Positions 1 to 6,318 of a stretch of 19,578 bases of DNA are shown here, one piece after another (the first letter of the stretch is position 1; each line of letters starts with the position of its first letter). The notes under the pieces were generated by a model. The model was not told the DNA's origin. It was given only the letters and a program-made list of their open reading frames with translations, and did no database searches. A program made the translations under genes and the position numbers. This stretch comes from an uncultured Oscillospiraceae bacterium (lineage in GTDB: Bacteria; Bacillota; Clostridia; Oscillospirales; Oscillospiraceae): positions 1 to 19,578 of the forward strand of contig CAKTJX010000039.1 in NCBI GenBank assembly GCA_934569045.1, written 5' to 3'.

Positions 1-89
1 GTGGCCTCCAGGATACGGGCATCGTGGCCCTCAGTAAAGACGATCTTCCGGGGATTGGCCTTCAGAGTTTCGATCATAGCATTGAACAT
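1..89 (-). CDS. pta: Phosphate acetyltransferase, N-terminal fragment (runs off the window)
   Basis: Only the first 29 codons are inside the window, reading leftwards from an ATG at 89. The peptide begins MFNAMIETLKANPRKIVF and continues TEGHDARILEA, which matches the N-terminus of phosphate acetyltransferases (a short helix, then a K-x-I-V-hydrophobic-x-EG-x-D-x-R-I-L-E-A strand and loop). The family interconverts acetyl-CoA and acetyl phosphate in the cytosol, the first step of fermentative acetate and ATP formation, usually together with acetate kinase. A GGAGG ribosome binding site (complement of 100-104) and a good promoter upstream support the start. The assignment rests on a short N-terminal stretch, so another member of the PTA/PTB family (for example phosphotransbutyrylase) cannot be fully excluded. 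Confidence 0.8.
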   Translation of the reverse strand, partial: MFNAMIETLKANPRKIVFTEGHDARILEA

Positions 90-109
90 TGGAATCATTC
101 CTCCATTTT

Positions 110-125
110 ACGGGCCGGGGCCCGT
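110..125. other. GC-rich hairpin in the pta leader; plus-strand T-tail
   Basis: ACGGGC (110-115) pairs with GCCCGT (120-125) around a 4-nt loop. On the plus strand it is followed by TTTTTT (125-130), the shape of an intrinsic terminator, but no plus-strand gene precedes it inside the window. On the minus strand it lies within the first ~20 nt of the predicted pta mRNA, just before the ribosome binding site, where it could protect the 5' end or tune translation. It could also stop antisense transcription into pta. Confidence 0.5.
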
Positions 126-137
126 TTTTTCGTCTCT

Positions 138-166
138 ATTATAGCTCACATCTTCCGAAGGCGCAA
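138..166 (-). promoter_or_regulatory. Sigma-A-type promoter for pta
   Basis: On the minus strand there is a perfect -10 TATAAT (complement of 138-143) and a partial -35 TTGCGC (complement of 161-166), separated by exactly 17 bp. Transcription would start near 131, leaving a leader of about 40 nt that consists mostly of the hairpin at 110-125 and the ribosome binding site. Confidence 0.65.
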
Positions 167-253
167 CCATTTTTTTGGAAATCCTCCCGGGGCGCATTCA
201 AAAATTTTTTGGGCAATGTGATGAAATCGTTTCTGGGATCAGGATTTTTCCTA

Positions 254-282
254 TTGATTTTTGTGCGTTTTCGCTTTATAAT
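254..282 (+). promoter_or_regulatory. Sigma-A-type promoter for the minD-like operon
   Basis: A -35 TTGATT (254-259) and a perfect -10 TATAAT (277-282) are separated by 17 bp. The predicted transcript start (~289) lies about 24 nt before the GTG start codon. This is the only convincing promoter seen upstream of the three plus-strand genes that follow. Confidence 0.7.
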
Positions 283-312
283 GGACTCATACTATATTAG
301 GGGGAGAACTGC

Positions 313-1050
313 GTGGGCGAACTGTACGCCATTGTCTCCGGCAAGGGCGGCACCGGCAAAACCTCCGTCTGCGCCGGTCTTGCCAGTGCGCTGGCAGAAA
401 AAGGGAAAAAGGTGCTGTGCATCGACTGTGATGTGGGCCTGCGGAACCTGGATATCTCCCTGGGGATGTCCGACTGCGGGGCGCTGTCCTTCCTGGATGT
501 GTGCGAGGGCTCCTACACGCTGGAGGATGCCTGCCGCCACCCCAAATATGAATTCCTGTACTTCCTGACAGCCCCCATGAATGTGCCCGTGGAGCAGATT
601 CAGGTGGAGCCCTTCGGGGAAATGCTCTCCCAGGCGCGCACCTGCTATGACTATGTGTTCCTAGACGCCCCCGCGGGGGTGGACGCGGGCTTCCGGCTCA
701 CCAGTGCCTGGACAGACCGGTTCCTGCTGGTGACGGGCTCCGGCCCTGCCGCCGTGCGGGATGCCGCACGGGTCAGTGACCTTTTGGAATTGGAGGGCAA
801 GAAAAACGTCCGGCTCGTTGTAAACCGGGTAGACGAGGAAATGCTCTCCACCGTCCGGCTGACCATTGACGATGTGATGGATGCCACCGGAACCCCCCTG
901 GCGGGGCTGGTGCCGGAGGACCCCAATATCACCCTGGCCGCCGCCTTTGGTTCGCCGGTGCTGCTGTATGCCAAACGCTGTCCCGCTGCCCGGGCTTTCC
1001 GCCGGATTGCGGGAAGGCTGGAGGGAATTTCCTCCAAAATTAAACTGTAA
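313..1050 (+). CDS. minD: MinD-like P-loop ATPase (septum-site determining family)
   Basis: A 245-aa protein of the ParA/MinD ATPase class. MinD binds the membrane as an ATP dimer and positions the division septum together with MinC. The deviant Walker A motif GKGGTGKT is at residues 10-17, followed by the MinD-type signature CDVGLRNLDISLG (about 39-51) and a Walker B-like FLDAPAG near 115-121. Length is close to the usual 255-270 aa. The C-terminal RRIAGRLEGISSKIKL could be the amphipathic membrane-targeting helix. The start is GTG, chosen because an AGGGGGAG ribosome binding site lies at about 299-306 and the family motif begins at once. No minC or minE is adjacent. The next gene begins 46 nt downstream, so co-transcription is likely. 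The fold is clear, but the division role is inferred from the family; a related MinD-like function is possible. Confidence 0.8.
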   Translation: MGELYAIVSGKGGTGKTSVCAGLASALAEKGKKVLCIDCDVGLRNLDISLGMSDCGALSFLDVCEGSYTLEDACRHPKYEFLYFLTAPMNVPVEQIQVEPFGEMLSQARTCYDYVFLDAPAGVDAGFRLTSAWTDRFLLVTGSGPAAVRDAARVSDLLELEGKKNVRLVVNRVDEEMLSTVRLTIDDVMDATGTPLAGLVPEDPNITLAAAFGSPVLLYAKRCPAARAFRRIAGRLEGISSKIKL

Positions 1051-1096
1051 TGTAAATAGAGATCCGCTTTGCGGAGATAAGGAGTGAACCTGTATT

Positions 1097-1510
1097 ATGA
1101 ATATCGCATTTCTGGCCCATGATAAAAAGAAGGAACTGATGGTACAGTTCTGCACGGCCTATAAGAGCGTCCTTCAGAAGCACAGCCTCTATGCCACCGC
1201 CACCACCGGACGGCTGATCGCGGACAATACAGGCCTGCCCATCACCCTGCTGCTGTCCCACAAGCAGGGCGGCCACCAGCAGATCAACGCCCGGATTGCC
1301 TACAACGAGATTGACCTGGTGCTGCTCTTCACCGACCCCAACACCACCGACCCCTGGGACGACGCCCAGATGATTGAGACCATCCGGCATTGTGACAAGC
1401 AGAATGTGCCCATCGCCACCAACCTTGCCAGCGCGGAAATGTTCATCCTGGGTCTCCAGCGCGGCGACCTGGATTGGCGGGAAATGGTTCACAGCAAGAC
1501 CAAATTCTGA
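1097..1510 (+). CDS. Methylglyoxal synthase family protein, catalytic residues substituted
   Basis: A 137-aa protein that aligns nearly end to end with Bacillus-type methylglyoxal synthase, which converts dihydroxyacetone phosphate to methylglyoxal and phosphate. Conserved features are the N-terminal IAFLAHDKKKELMVQF, the YATATTGRLIA phosphate-loop region (32-42) and IATNLASAE (106-114). Key active-site positions differ. The usual GGDQQ carrying the catalytic Asp (Asp60 in Bacillus numbering, Asp71 in E. coli) is GGHQQ, with His60 here. The S-G-P phosphate loop is S-H-K (54-56). The P-H-x-P-D segment reads P-W-D-D-A (86-90). It may be inactive as a synthase, or act as a sensor or a different lyase. 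An AAGGAG site near 1079-1084 precedes the ATG. It sits between the minD-like gene and hisS, probably in one operon. Confidence 0.8.
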   Translation: MNIAFLAHDKKKELMVQFCTAYKSVLQKHSLYATATTGRLIADNTGLPITLLLSHKQGGHQQINARIAYNEIDLVLLFTDPNTTDPWDDAQMIETIRHCDKQNVPIATNLASAEMFILGLQRGDLDWREMVHSKTKF

Positions 1511-1522
1511 TCCGTACACAAA

Positions 1523-1578
1523 ACGCGCGGTTCCGTTGGGGAAACGGGCAGTTTCTGGCCCTCCCCAGGGCCGCGCGT
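1523..1578 (+). promoter_or_regulatory. Structured RNA element between the MGS-like gene and hisS
   Basis: ACGCGCGG (1523-1530) pairs perfectly with CCGCGCGT (1571-1578). Inside, CCGTT (1533-1537) pairs with AACGG (1543-1547), and CCCT (1559-1562) with AGGG (1567-1570), giving a branched three-stem fold. A competing fold pairs GAAAC (1541-1545) with GTTTC (1551-1555) and TGGG (1537-1540) with CCCA (1564-1567). The last stem is followed by a poor T-tract (TCTTTCT), so it could be a weak terminator or attenuator. It lies about 30 nt before the hisS start codon. It is too short and lacks the conserved elements for a canonical T-box. Confidence 0.45.
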
Positions 1579-1611
1579 CTTTCTACACAAATCAAATGAG
1601 GAGACTTTTTT

Positions 1612-2964
1612 ATGGATATCATCAAGCCCCGCACCTTGTCCGGCTTTATGGAGCTGCTGCCAGACAAGCAGATCAAATTTGAGAAAATGGCCCAGATTCT
1701 CCGGGACACCTACGCCTCCTACGGCTTCGCCCCTCTGGACACCCCCGCCATTGAGGATGCCCAGATTCTGCTTGCCAAGGGCGGCGGCGAAACCGAGAAG
1801 CAGATCTACCGCTTCACCAAGGGCGACAGTGACCTGGCCCTGCGGTTCGATTTGACCGTACCTCTGGCGAAATACGTAGCCCTGCACTACAATGAGCTGG
1901 CTTTCCCCTTCCGCCGGTATCAGATCAGCAAGGTCTACCGGGGCGAGCGGGCCCAGCGGGGCCGGTTCCGGGAGTTCTACCAGGCGGATATCGATATCAT
2001 CGGAGACGGCAAGCTGGACATTCTCAATGAGGCGGAGATCCCCGCCATCATCTACAAGGTCTTCCGGGGCTTCGGCCTGACCCGGTTCCAGATTCGGGTG
2101 AACAACCGGAAGATTCTCTCCGGCTTCTATGACATGCTGGGCCTTGCCGAGAAGAGCGGCGACATTATGCGCACCGTGGACAAGCTGGACAAGATCGGCC
2201 CGGACAAGGTGAAGATCATCCTTCTGGAGGACTGCGGTCTGACGGAAAATCAGGCGGATGAAATTCTCCGCTTCATCGCCATCCGGGGCACCAATGACCA
2301 GGTCCTCTCCGCCCTGGAGGGCTACTGCGGGAAGAACGGGCTGTTTGACACAGGTCTAACAGAATTGAAGGCCGTCACCGCCAATCTGGCCGCCTTTGGG
2401 GTGCCGGAGGAGAACTTCGCCGTGGATCTGACCATTGCCCGGGGTCTGGACTACTACACTGGCACGGTGTACGAGACCACCCTGCTGGATCACCCGGAGA
2501 TCGGCTCCGTATGCTCCGGCGGCCGGTACGACAATCTGGCGGGCTACTACATCGACAAGCCCCTGCCCGGTGTGGGCATCTCCATCGGCCTGACGAGGCT
2601 TTTCTACGTGCTGGACGAGCAGGGCCTTCTAAATCCTGCCCTGCCCTCTGCCCCGGCGGATGCTCTGGTTCTGCCCATGACTGCCGACATGGCCCCTGCC
2701 ATTGCCCTGGCGGAACGCCTGCGGGCCGCCGGTCTGCGGGTGCAGCTCTACGGCGAGCAGAAGAAGTTCAAGCAGAAGATGGCCTATGCCAACAAGCTGA
2801 ACGTGCCCTTTGCCGTGCTGCTGGGCGAGGACGAAATGGAGAAGGGGCTGTGCTCCGTGAAGGATATGCGCAGCGGCGAGCAGCAGCTTCTCACCCCGGA
2901 GGCTGCCGCGGAATTCATCCGCGCGGCCGTCAACGCCCAGTGCCCTGTAATTCTGGAAAAATAA
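1612..2964 (+). CDS. hisS: Histidyl-tRNA synthetase, archaeal/eukaryal-like sequence type
   Basis: A 450-aa class II aminoacyl-tRNA synthetase that charges tRNA-His in the cytosol. Motif 2 is visible as KVYRGERAQRGRFREFYQAD (107-126). The histidine-binding signature ARGLDYYTG is at 276-284 and the motif 3 region GVGISIGLTRL at 320-330. The C-terminal anticodon-binding domain covers about 350-450. The motif 2 loop (GRFREFYQADIDIIG) and the VNNRKILSGFYDMLG...VDKLDKIG segment resemble archaeal and eukaryal HisRS more than the usual bacterial form (R-H-E-R-P-Q-x-G-R-Y-R-Q-F-H-Q). A GAGGAG site at 1597-1602 precedes the ATG. It lies 101 nt after the MGS-like gene, separated by a structured RNA, and is closed by a strong terminator. 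Function is near certain; the evolutionary origin is inference. Confidence 0.96.
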   Translation: MDIIKPRTLSGFMELLPDKQIKFEKMAQILRDTYASYGFAPLDTPAIEDAQILLAKGGGETEKQIYRFTKGDSDLALRFDLTVPLAKYVALHYNELAFPFRRYQISKVYRGERAQRGRFREFYQADIDIIGDGKLDILNEAEIPAIIYKVFRGFGLTRFQIRVNNRKILSGFYDMLGLAEKSGDIMRTVDKLDKIGPDKVKIILLEDCGLTENQADEILRFIAIRGTNDQVLSALEGYCGKNGLFDTGLTELKAVTANLAAFGVPEENFAVDLTIARGLDYYTGTVYETTLLDHPEIGSVCSGGRYDNLAGYYIDKPLPGVGISIGLTRLFYVLDEQGLLNPALPSAPADALVLPMTADMAPAIALAERLRAAGLRVQLYGEQKKFKQKMAYANKLNVPFAVLLGEDEMEKGLCSVKDMRSGEQQLLTPEAAAEFIRAAVNAQCPVILEK

Positions 2965-2975
2965 GGAAGTGTCCG

Positions 2976-3012
2976 TGCCGCCTGCCCGCTTCGGAGGACA
3001 GGCGGCATTTTT
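2976..3012 (+). terminator. Intrinsic terminator after hisS
   Basis: TGCCGCCTG (2976-2984) pairs perfectly with CAGGCGGCA (2999-3007), followed by TTTTT (3008-3012). It begins 11 nt after the hisS stop codon and ends the minD/MGS/hisS unit. Confidence 0.9.
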
Positions 3013-3078
3013 GTCAGCATTCGTCTTTTTCTTACAAGAGTTTCGCAGGATTATAGAAAAAATATGTGCAATGTGCTA

Positions 3079-3107
3079 TTGACGAATTGGGGATTGGGTT
3101 GTAGAAT
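3079..3107 (+). promoter_or_regulatory. Sigma-A-type promoter for the antiporter operon
   Basis: A -35 TTGACG (3079-3084) and a -10 TAGAAT (3102-3107) are separated by 17 bp. The predicted start near 3114 gives a leader of about 47 nt ending in an AAAGGAGG ribosome binding site. Confidence 0.7.
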
Positions 3108-3160
3108 AGAGCACCTATACAAGGAAGCAGGTTTGCAGTCCCCACCGAAAGGAGGCCCCT

Positions 3161-4612
3161 ATGGCATCGCTGCATGAAACACTCATGAACCTTCCCCAGG
3201 TTCCAACCATTATTATTTCCGTAGCGCTGATGCTGTTTTCCGGATTTTTCCTCACCCGGATTACCAAGCTGCTGCGGCTGCCCAATGTGACCGCCTATAT
3301 TGTAGCCGGGCTTCTCATTGGGCCCTACTGTCTGAATCTGGTGCCCCAGAGCATCATTGACGGCACGGACTTTCTCTCGGATATCGCCCTGGCCTTTATC
3401 GCCTTCTCCACCGGGGAATTCTTCAAGCTCTCGGTGCTGCGGCGCAGCGGGGGAAAGGTGCTCATGATCACGGTTTTTGAGGCCGTGCTGGCATCCGTTG
3501 CCGTGTTTGTGCTGACCTACTTTGTACTCAGGCTGGAGCTTGCCTTCTCCATCGTTCTGGCGGCGCTGGCCTCCGCCACGGCCCCTGCCTCCACCATGAT
3601 GACCATCCGGCAAACCGGAGCCAAGGGGGACTTTGTGGACACCCTGCTCCAGGTGGTGGCTCTGGACGATGTGGTGGGGCTGGTGCTGTACTCCGCAGCC
3701 ATCTCCATTGCCCTGGCCTCCCTCCAGGGACAGGGTGGATTCACCTTTGAAACGCTTTTGAAGCCAATCCTTCTGAATCTGCTGGTCATGGCCCTGGGCG
3801 GGCTCTTCGGCCTTTTCATGAAGCTGCTGATGCCCAGTAAGCGCTCCACGGATAACAAACTGATTATCTCCATTGCCCTGCTGTTCTCCTTCTGCGGTGT
3901 CTGCGCTCTGCTGGACGTATCCCCCCTGCTTGGCTGCATGGCCATGGGCACCGTGTACACCAACATTGCGGAAAACGACAAGCTCTTCAAGCAGCTGGGC
4001 TATTTCAGCCCCCCGATTTTGCTGCTGTTCTTCGTCCGCTCCGGTATGTCCTTCCATCTGGATGCCCTTGTCTCCCCGGAGGGGGCTATGAACGGGATTC
4101 CGCTGCTTCTGATCGGCGCAGGCTATTTCCTGGTGCGAATCTTAGGCAAGTATCTTGGGGCATGGCTGGGCTGCCGGATTGCCGGAAAAGGGCGGCTTGT
4201 CCGCAATTACTTAGGGCTGGCTCTGATTCCCCAGGCAGGTGTGGCCATCGGTCTGGCGGCCCTGGGGGCCCGGACCCTGGGGGGCAGCATGGGCCGGGAT
4301 CTGCAGACCATCATCCTGGCTTCCAGCGTCCTCTATGAGCTCATCGGCCCGGCCTGCGCCAAGCTGGCGCTGTACCTCTCCCGCTCCTATTCCACCCGGC
4401 TGGAGGATCTGGCCCCTGTGGAGGAGGTTACGGAGAGCGGGCAGAAGAAAACGGACGTGCAGCTGCTGATTGAACGCATCCAGAAAATTCAGCAGACCCT
4501 GCCGGAACACGAGGCCGCCATGAGCGAAGAAGAGGCGGCCTTTACAGAGGCCGCGGAGGAGCACTTTGCCCACAGTCCGCTCCAGCGGCGGTATTTTTCA
4601 ATGCGGAGGTAA
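3161..4612 (+). CDS. CPA2-family cation/proton antiporter
   Basis: A 483-aa polytopic membrane protein of the KefB/NapA (CPA2) type, expected to exchange Na+ or K+ for H+ across the cytoplasmic membrane. About 12-13 hydrophobic segments fill residues 15-410. The family signatures are the early helix VTAYIVAGLLIGP (43-55), the broken-helix motif ASATAPAS (137-144) and the paired aspartates VALDDVVG (166-173), the usual ion/proton-binding site. The cytoplasmic tail of about 70 residues (after ~410) is charged, rich in Glu and Gln, and lacks the TrkA-N/RCK nucleotide-binding domain of Kef channels, so gating should differ. An AAAGGAGG site precedes the ATG. The MgtC-like gene starts 6 nt after the stop, with its ribosome binding site inside the end of this gene, so the two are translationally linked. 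The transported ion cannot be told from sequence. Confidence 0.88.
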   Translation: MASLHETLMNLPQVPTIIISVALMLFSGFFLTRITKLLRLPNVTAYIVAGLLIGPYCLNLVPQSIIDGTDFLSDIALAFIAFSTGEFFKLSVLRRSGGKVLMITVFEAVLASVAVFVLTYFVLRLELAFSIVLAALASATAPASTMMTIRQTGAKGDFVDTLLQVVALDDVVGLVLYSAAISIALASLQGQGGFTFETLLKPILLNLLVMALGGLFGLFMKLLMPSKRSTDNKLIISIALLFSFCGVCALLDVSPLLGCMAMGTVYTNIAENDKLFKQLGYFSPPILLLFFVRSGMSFHLDALVSPEGAMNGIPLLLIGAGYFLVRILGKYLGAWLGCRIAGKGRLVRNYLGLALIPQAGVAIGLAALGARTLGGSMGRDLQTIILASSVLYELIGPACAKLALYLSRSYSTRLEDLAPVEEVTESGQKKTDVQLLIERIQKIQQTLPEHEAAMSEEEAAFTEAAEEHFAHSPLQRRYFSMRR

Positions 4613-4618
4613 CTAGTT

Positions 4619-5335
4619 ATGGGAAACGATTGGATTGCGAATATTCTGGGACACTGGAGCTCCCAGCTAACCCTGGGGACCGTGCTGCTGCGGTTAGCTC
4701 TCAGCCTGGTGCTGTCTGCCATCATCGGCTGCGAACGCTCCAGCAAGCGGCACTCTGCCGGACTGCGAACCTTCATTCTGGTGTGTCTGGCGGGCACCGG
4801 CACCATGCTCATTGACCAATACCTGATGCTGCAATGGAGCGCCCCCCTGCCCCTGCTGTCCGCCGCCGCAGTCATCGGCACCGCCACCATCAGCGGCAAC
4901 TCCATTCTCTTCAGCTCCAAGAGCCAGATCAAGGGGCTGACCACCTCCGTTGGCCTGTGGTGCTGCGCCGTTGTGGGCATAGCCCTGGGGGCAGGCATCT
5001 ATACCGTGGCACTGGGGCTGTTTCTCGCCATGCTCGCCTGTATGTCCAGCTTGCCGGTGCTGGAAAAGCACCTGAAGGACCGCTCCAACCACTTTGAGGT
5101 CCATCTGGAGCTGAAAAACAAGGGGGATCTGCCGGACTTTGTATCCACCGTCCGTGCTCTCGGCATCCGCATTGACGACATTGAGTCCAACCCCGCCTAC
5201 TTGAATTCCGGCATCAGCGTCTTCTCCGTCTCCTTCACCGTGGCAAGCCCGGAGCTCAAGCAGTACAAAAAGCACGAGGACATCATCTCTGCCCTCCGGT
5301 CTCTGGACTACGTATATCACATCGAGGAAATGTGA
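4619..5335 (+). CDS. MgtC/SapB-family membrane protein
   Basis: A 238-aa protein with about four to five hydrophobic segments in residues 18-145 and a soluble C-terminal domain (about 150-238) that resembles the ACT-like tail of MgtC proteins. The family signature is present: an inner helix ending IIGCERSSKRHSAGLRT (35-51) followed by ILVCLAGTGTML. MgtC proteins are linked to growth at low Mg2+ and to control of membrane energetics and phosphate uptake in some pathogens, but most bacterial homologues have no proven role. The GGAGG site (4606-4610) overlaps the last codons of the antiporter, implying coupled synthesis. Being paired with a cation/proton antiporter suggests a shared role in ion or pH homeostasis (inference). 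Confidence 0.85.
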   Translation: MGNDWIANILGHWSSQLTLGTVLLRLALSLVLSAIIGCERSSKRHSAGLRTFILVCLAGTGTMLIDQYLMLQWSAPLPLLSAAAVIGTATISGNSILFSSKSQIKGLTTSVGLWCCAVVGIALGAGIYTVALGLFLAMLACMSSLPVLEKHLKDRSNHFEVHLELKNKGDLPDFVSTVRALGIRIDDIESNPAYLNSGISVFSVSFTVASPELKQYKKHEDIISALRSLDYVYHIEEM

Positions 5336-5350
5336 GCCAGGAGGTTTCCC

Positions 5351-6262
5351 ATGCAGACCATTCAGGACATTGCTCTGGACCCCCACAGCCGGGAGGAGCT
5401 GCTGCCGGGCTACGCGCCGGACTTTCCCTATATCTCCAGCCGGGCCCTGCTGGGGCAGTACCGGCAGCCCTTTGTGCCCTGGCACTGGCACAACGCGGTG
5501 GAGCTGTTCTACATTGAAAGCGGCTGTGTGGAGTATACCACCCCCCACGGTGTCTTCCGCTTTCCGAAAGGCAGCGGCGGCTTTGTCAACTCCAATGTGC
5601 TGCATTCCAGCCGGGACGCGGGAGACGGCGAGGAGGCCGTAGAGCTGCTGCATCTGTTTGACCCAGCGCTGCTGTCCGGCACGCCGGACAGCCGGATTGC
5701 CCGCAGATATATTCAGCCCCTGACCGCAAACCACGCTCTGGAACTGCTGCCGCTGCTGCCCGGCCGGCAGGACGCACTGCTGGAAAAACTGCGCTGCTCT
5801 CTGGCACTGGACCCGGCAGAAAACGGCTATGAGCTGCGGCTGCGAAGCAAGCTGTCCGAGATCTGGCTGGAGCTGCTGGCCATTGCGGGGCCCGGAGACG
5901 GCAGCCCCGTCTCCGATACGGACAGCGCCATGAAGCGGATGATGGTCTATCTGTATGAGCACTATCCGGAGTCCGTCAGCATCCAGGCATTGGCCCAGGC
6001 CGGTGGGGTCAGCAAGCGGGAGTGCTTCCGACTGTTCCGGCAGCAGCTGCGAACCACCCCAACCGACTATCTGCGGCAGTTCCGCCTGCAAAAGGCCTGC
6101 GCCCTGCTGTCTGGCTTCGCCCTGCCCATTACGGAGATCGCCTATCGGTGCGGCCTGGGTTCCAGCAGCTATTTTGGAAAAACATTCCGGGAGAGCTTCG
6201 GCTGCACCCCCAGGGATTACCGGGCGAGATGGCACGATTGTGATAGTTCCGGGCAGAAATAA
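5351..6262 (+). CDS. AraC-family transcriptional regulator with cupin sensor domain
   Basis: A 303-aa regulator. The N-terminal cupin-like ligand domain (about 20-130) carries PFVPWHWHNAVELFYIESG (40-58), with the typical WHWHN/E-L-F-Y pattern seen in AraC proteins that sense sugars or small metabolites. The C-terminal double helix-turn-helix (about 197-300) contains SIQALAQAGGVSKRECFRLF, then ITEIAYRCGLGSSSYFGKTF and the closing GCTPRDYRARW. An AGGAGG site at 5339-5344 precedes the ATG. It lies 15 nt after the MgtC-like gene and 56 nt before the MFS gene on the same strand. The most likely target is the adjacent MFS transporter (inference from the common regulator-transporter layout). The inducer is unknown. 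Confidence 0.9.
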   Translation: MQTIQDIALDPHSREELLPGYAPDFPYISSRALLGQYRQPFVPWHWHNAVELFYIESGCVEYTTPHGVFRFPKGSGGFVNSNVLHSSRDAGDGEEAVELLHLFDPALLSGTPDSRIARRYIQPLTANHALELLPLLPGRQDALLEKLRCSLALDPAENGYELRLRSKLSEIWLELLAIAGPGDGSPVSDTDSAMKRMMVYLYEHYPESVSIQALAQAGGVSKRECFRLFRQQLRTTPTDYLRQFRLQKACALLSGFALPITEIAYRCGLGSSSYFGKTFRESFGCTPRDYRARWHDCDSSGQK

Positions 6263-6318
6263 GGTAGCTTGTTTTTTTCTTGTGCGCTATACTGTTAAAA
6301 AAGAAAGCAGGTGGTCAT

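Noticed and set aside
1511..1611. T-box riboswitch controlling hisS
   Set aside because: The gap is only 101 nt and lacks room for Stem I plus an antiterminator, and no T-box sequence (TGGNACCGCG) is present.
4694..6235. A 513-aa minus-strand open frame opposite the MgtC and AraC genes
   Set aside because: Antiparallel shadow with repetitive Gln/Gly/Ala composition. It crosses two well-supported plus-strand genes.
6280..6318. TTG start at 6280 for the MFS transporter
   Set aside because: No ribosome binding site lies upstream, and a possible -10 element overlaps it. The GTG at 6319 has AGCAGGTGG upstream and starts right before the first membrane helix.
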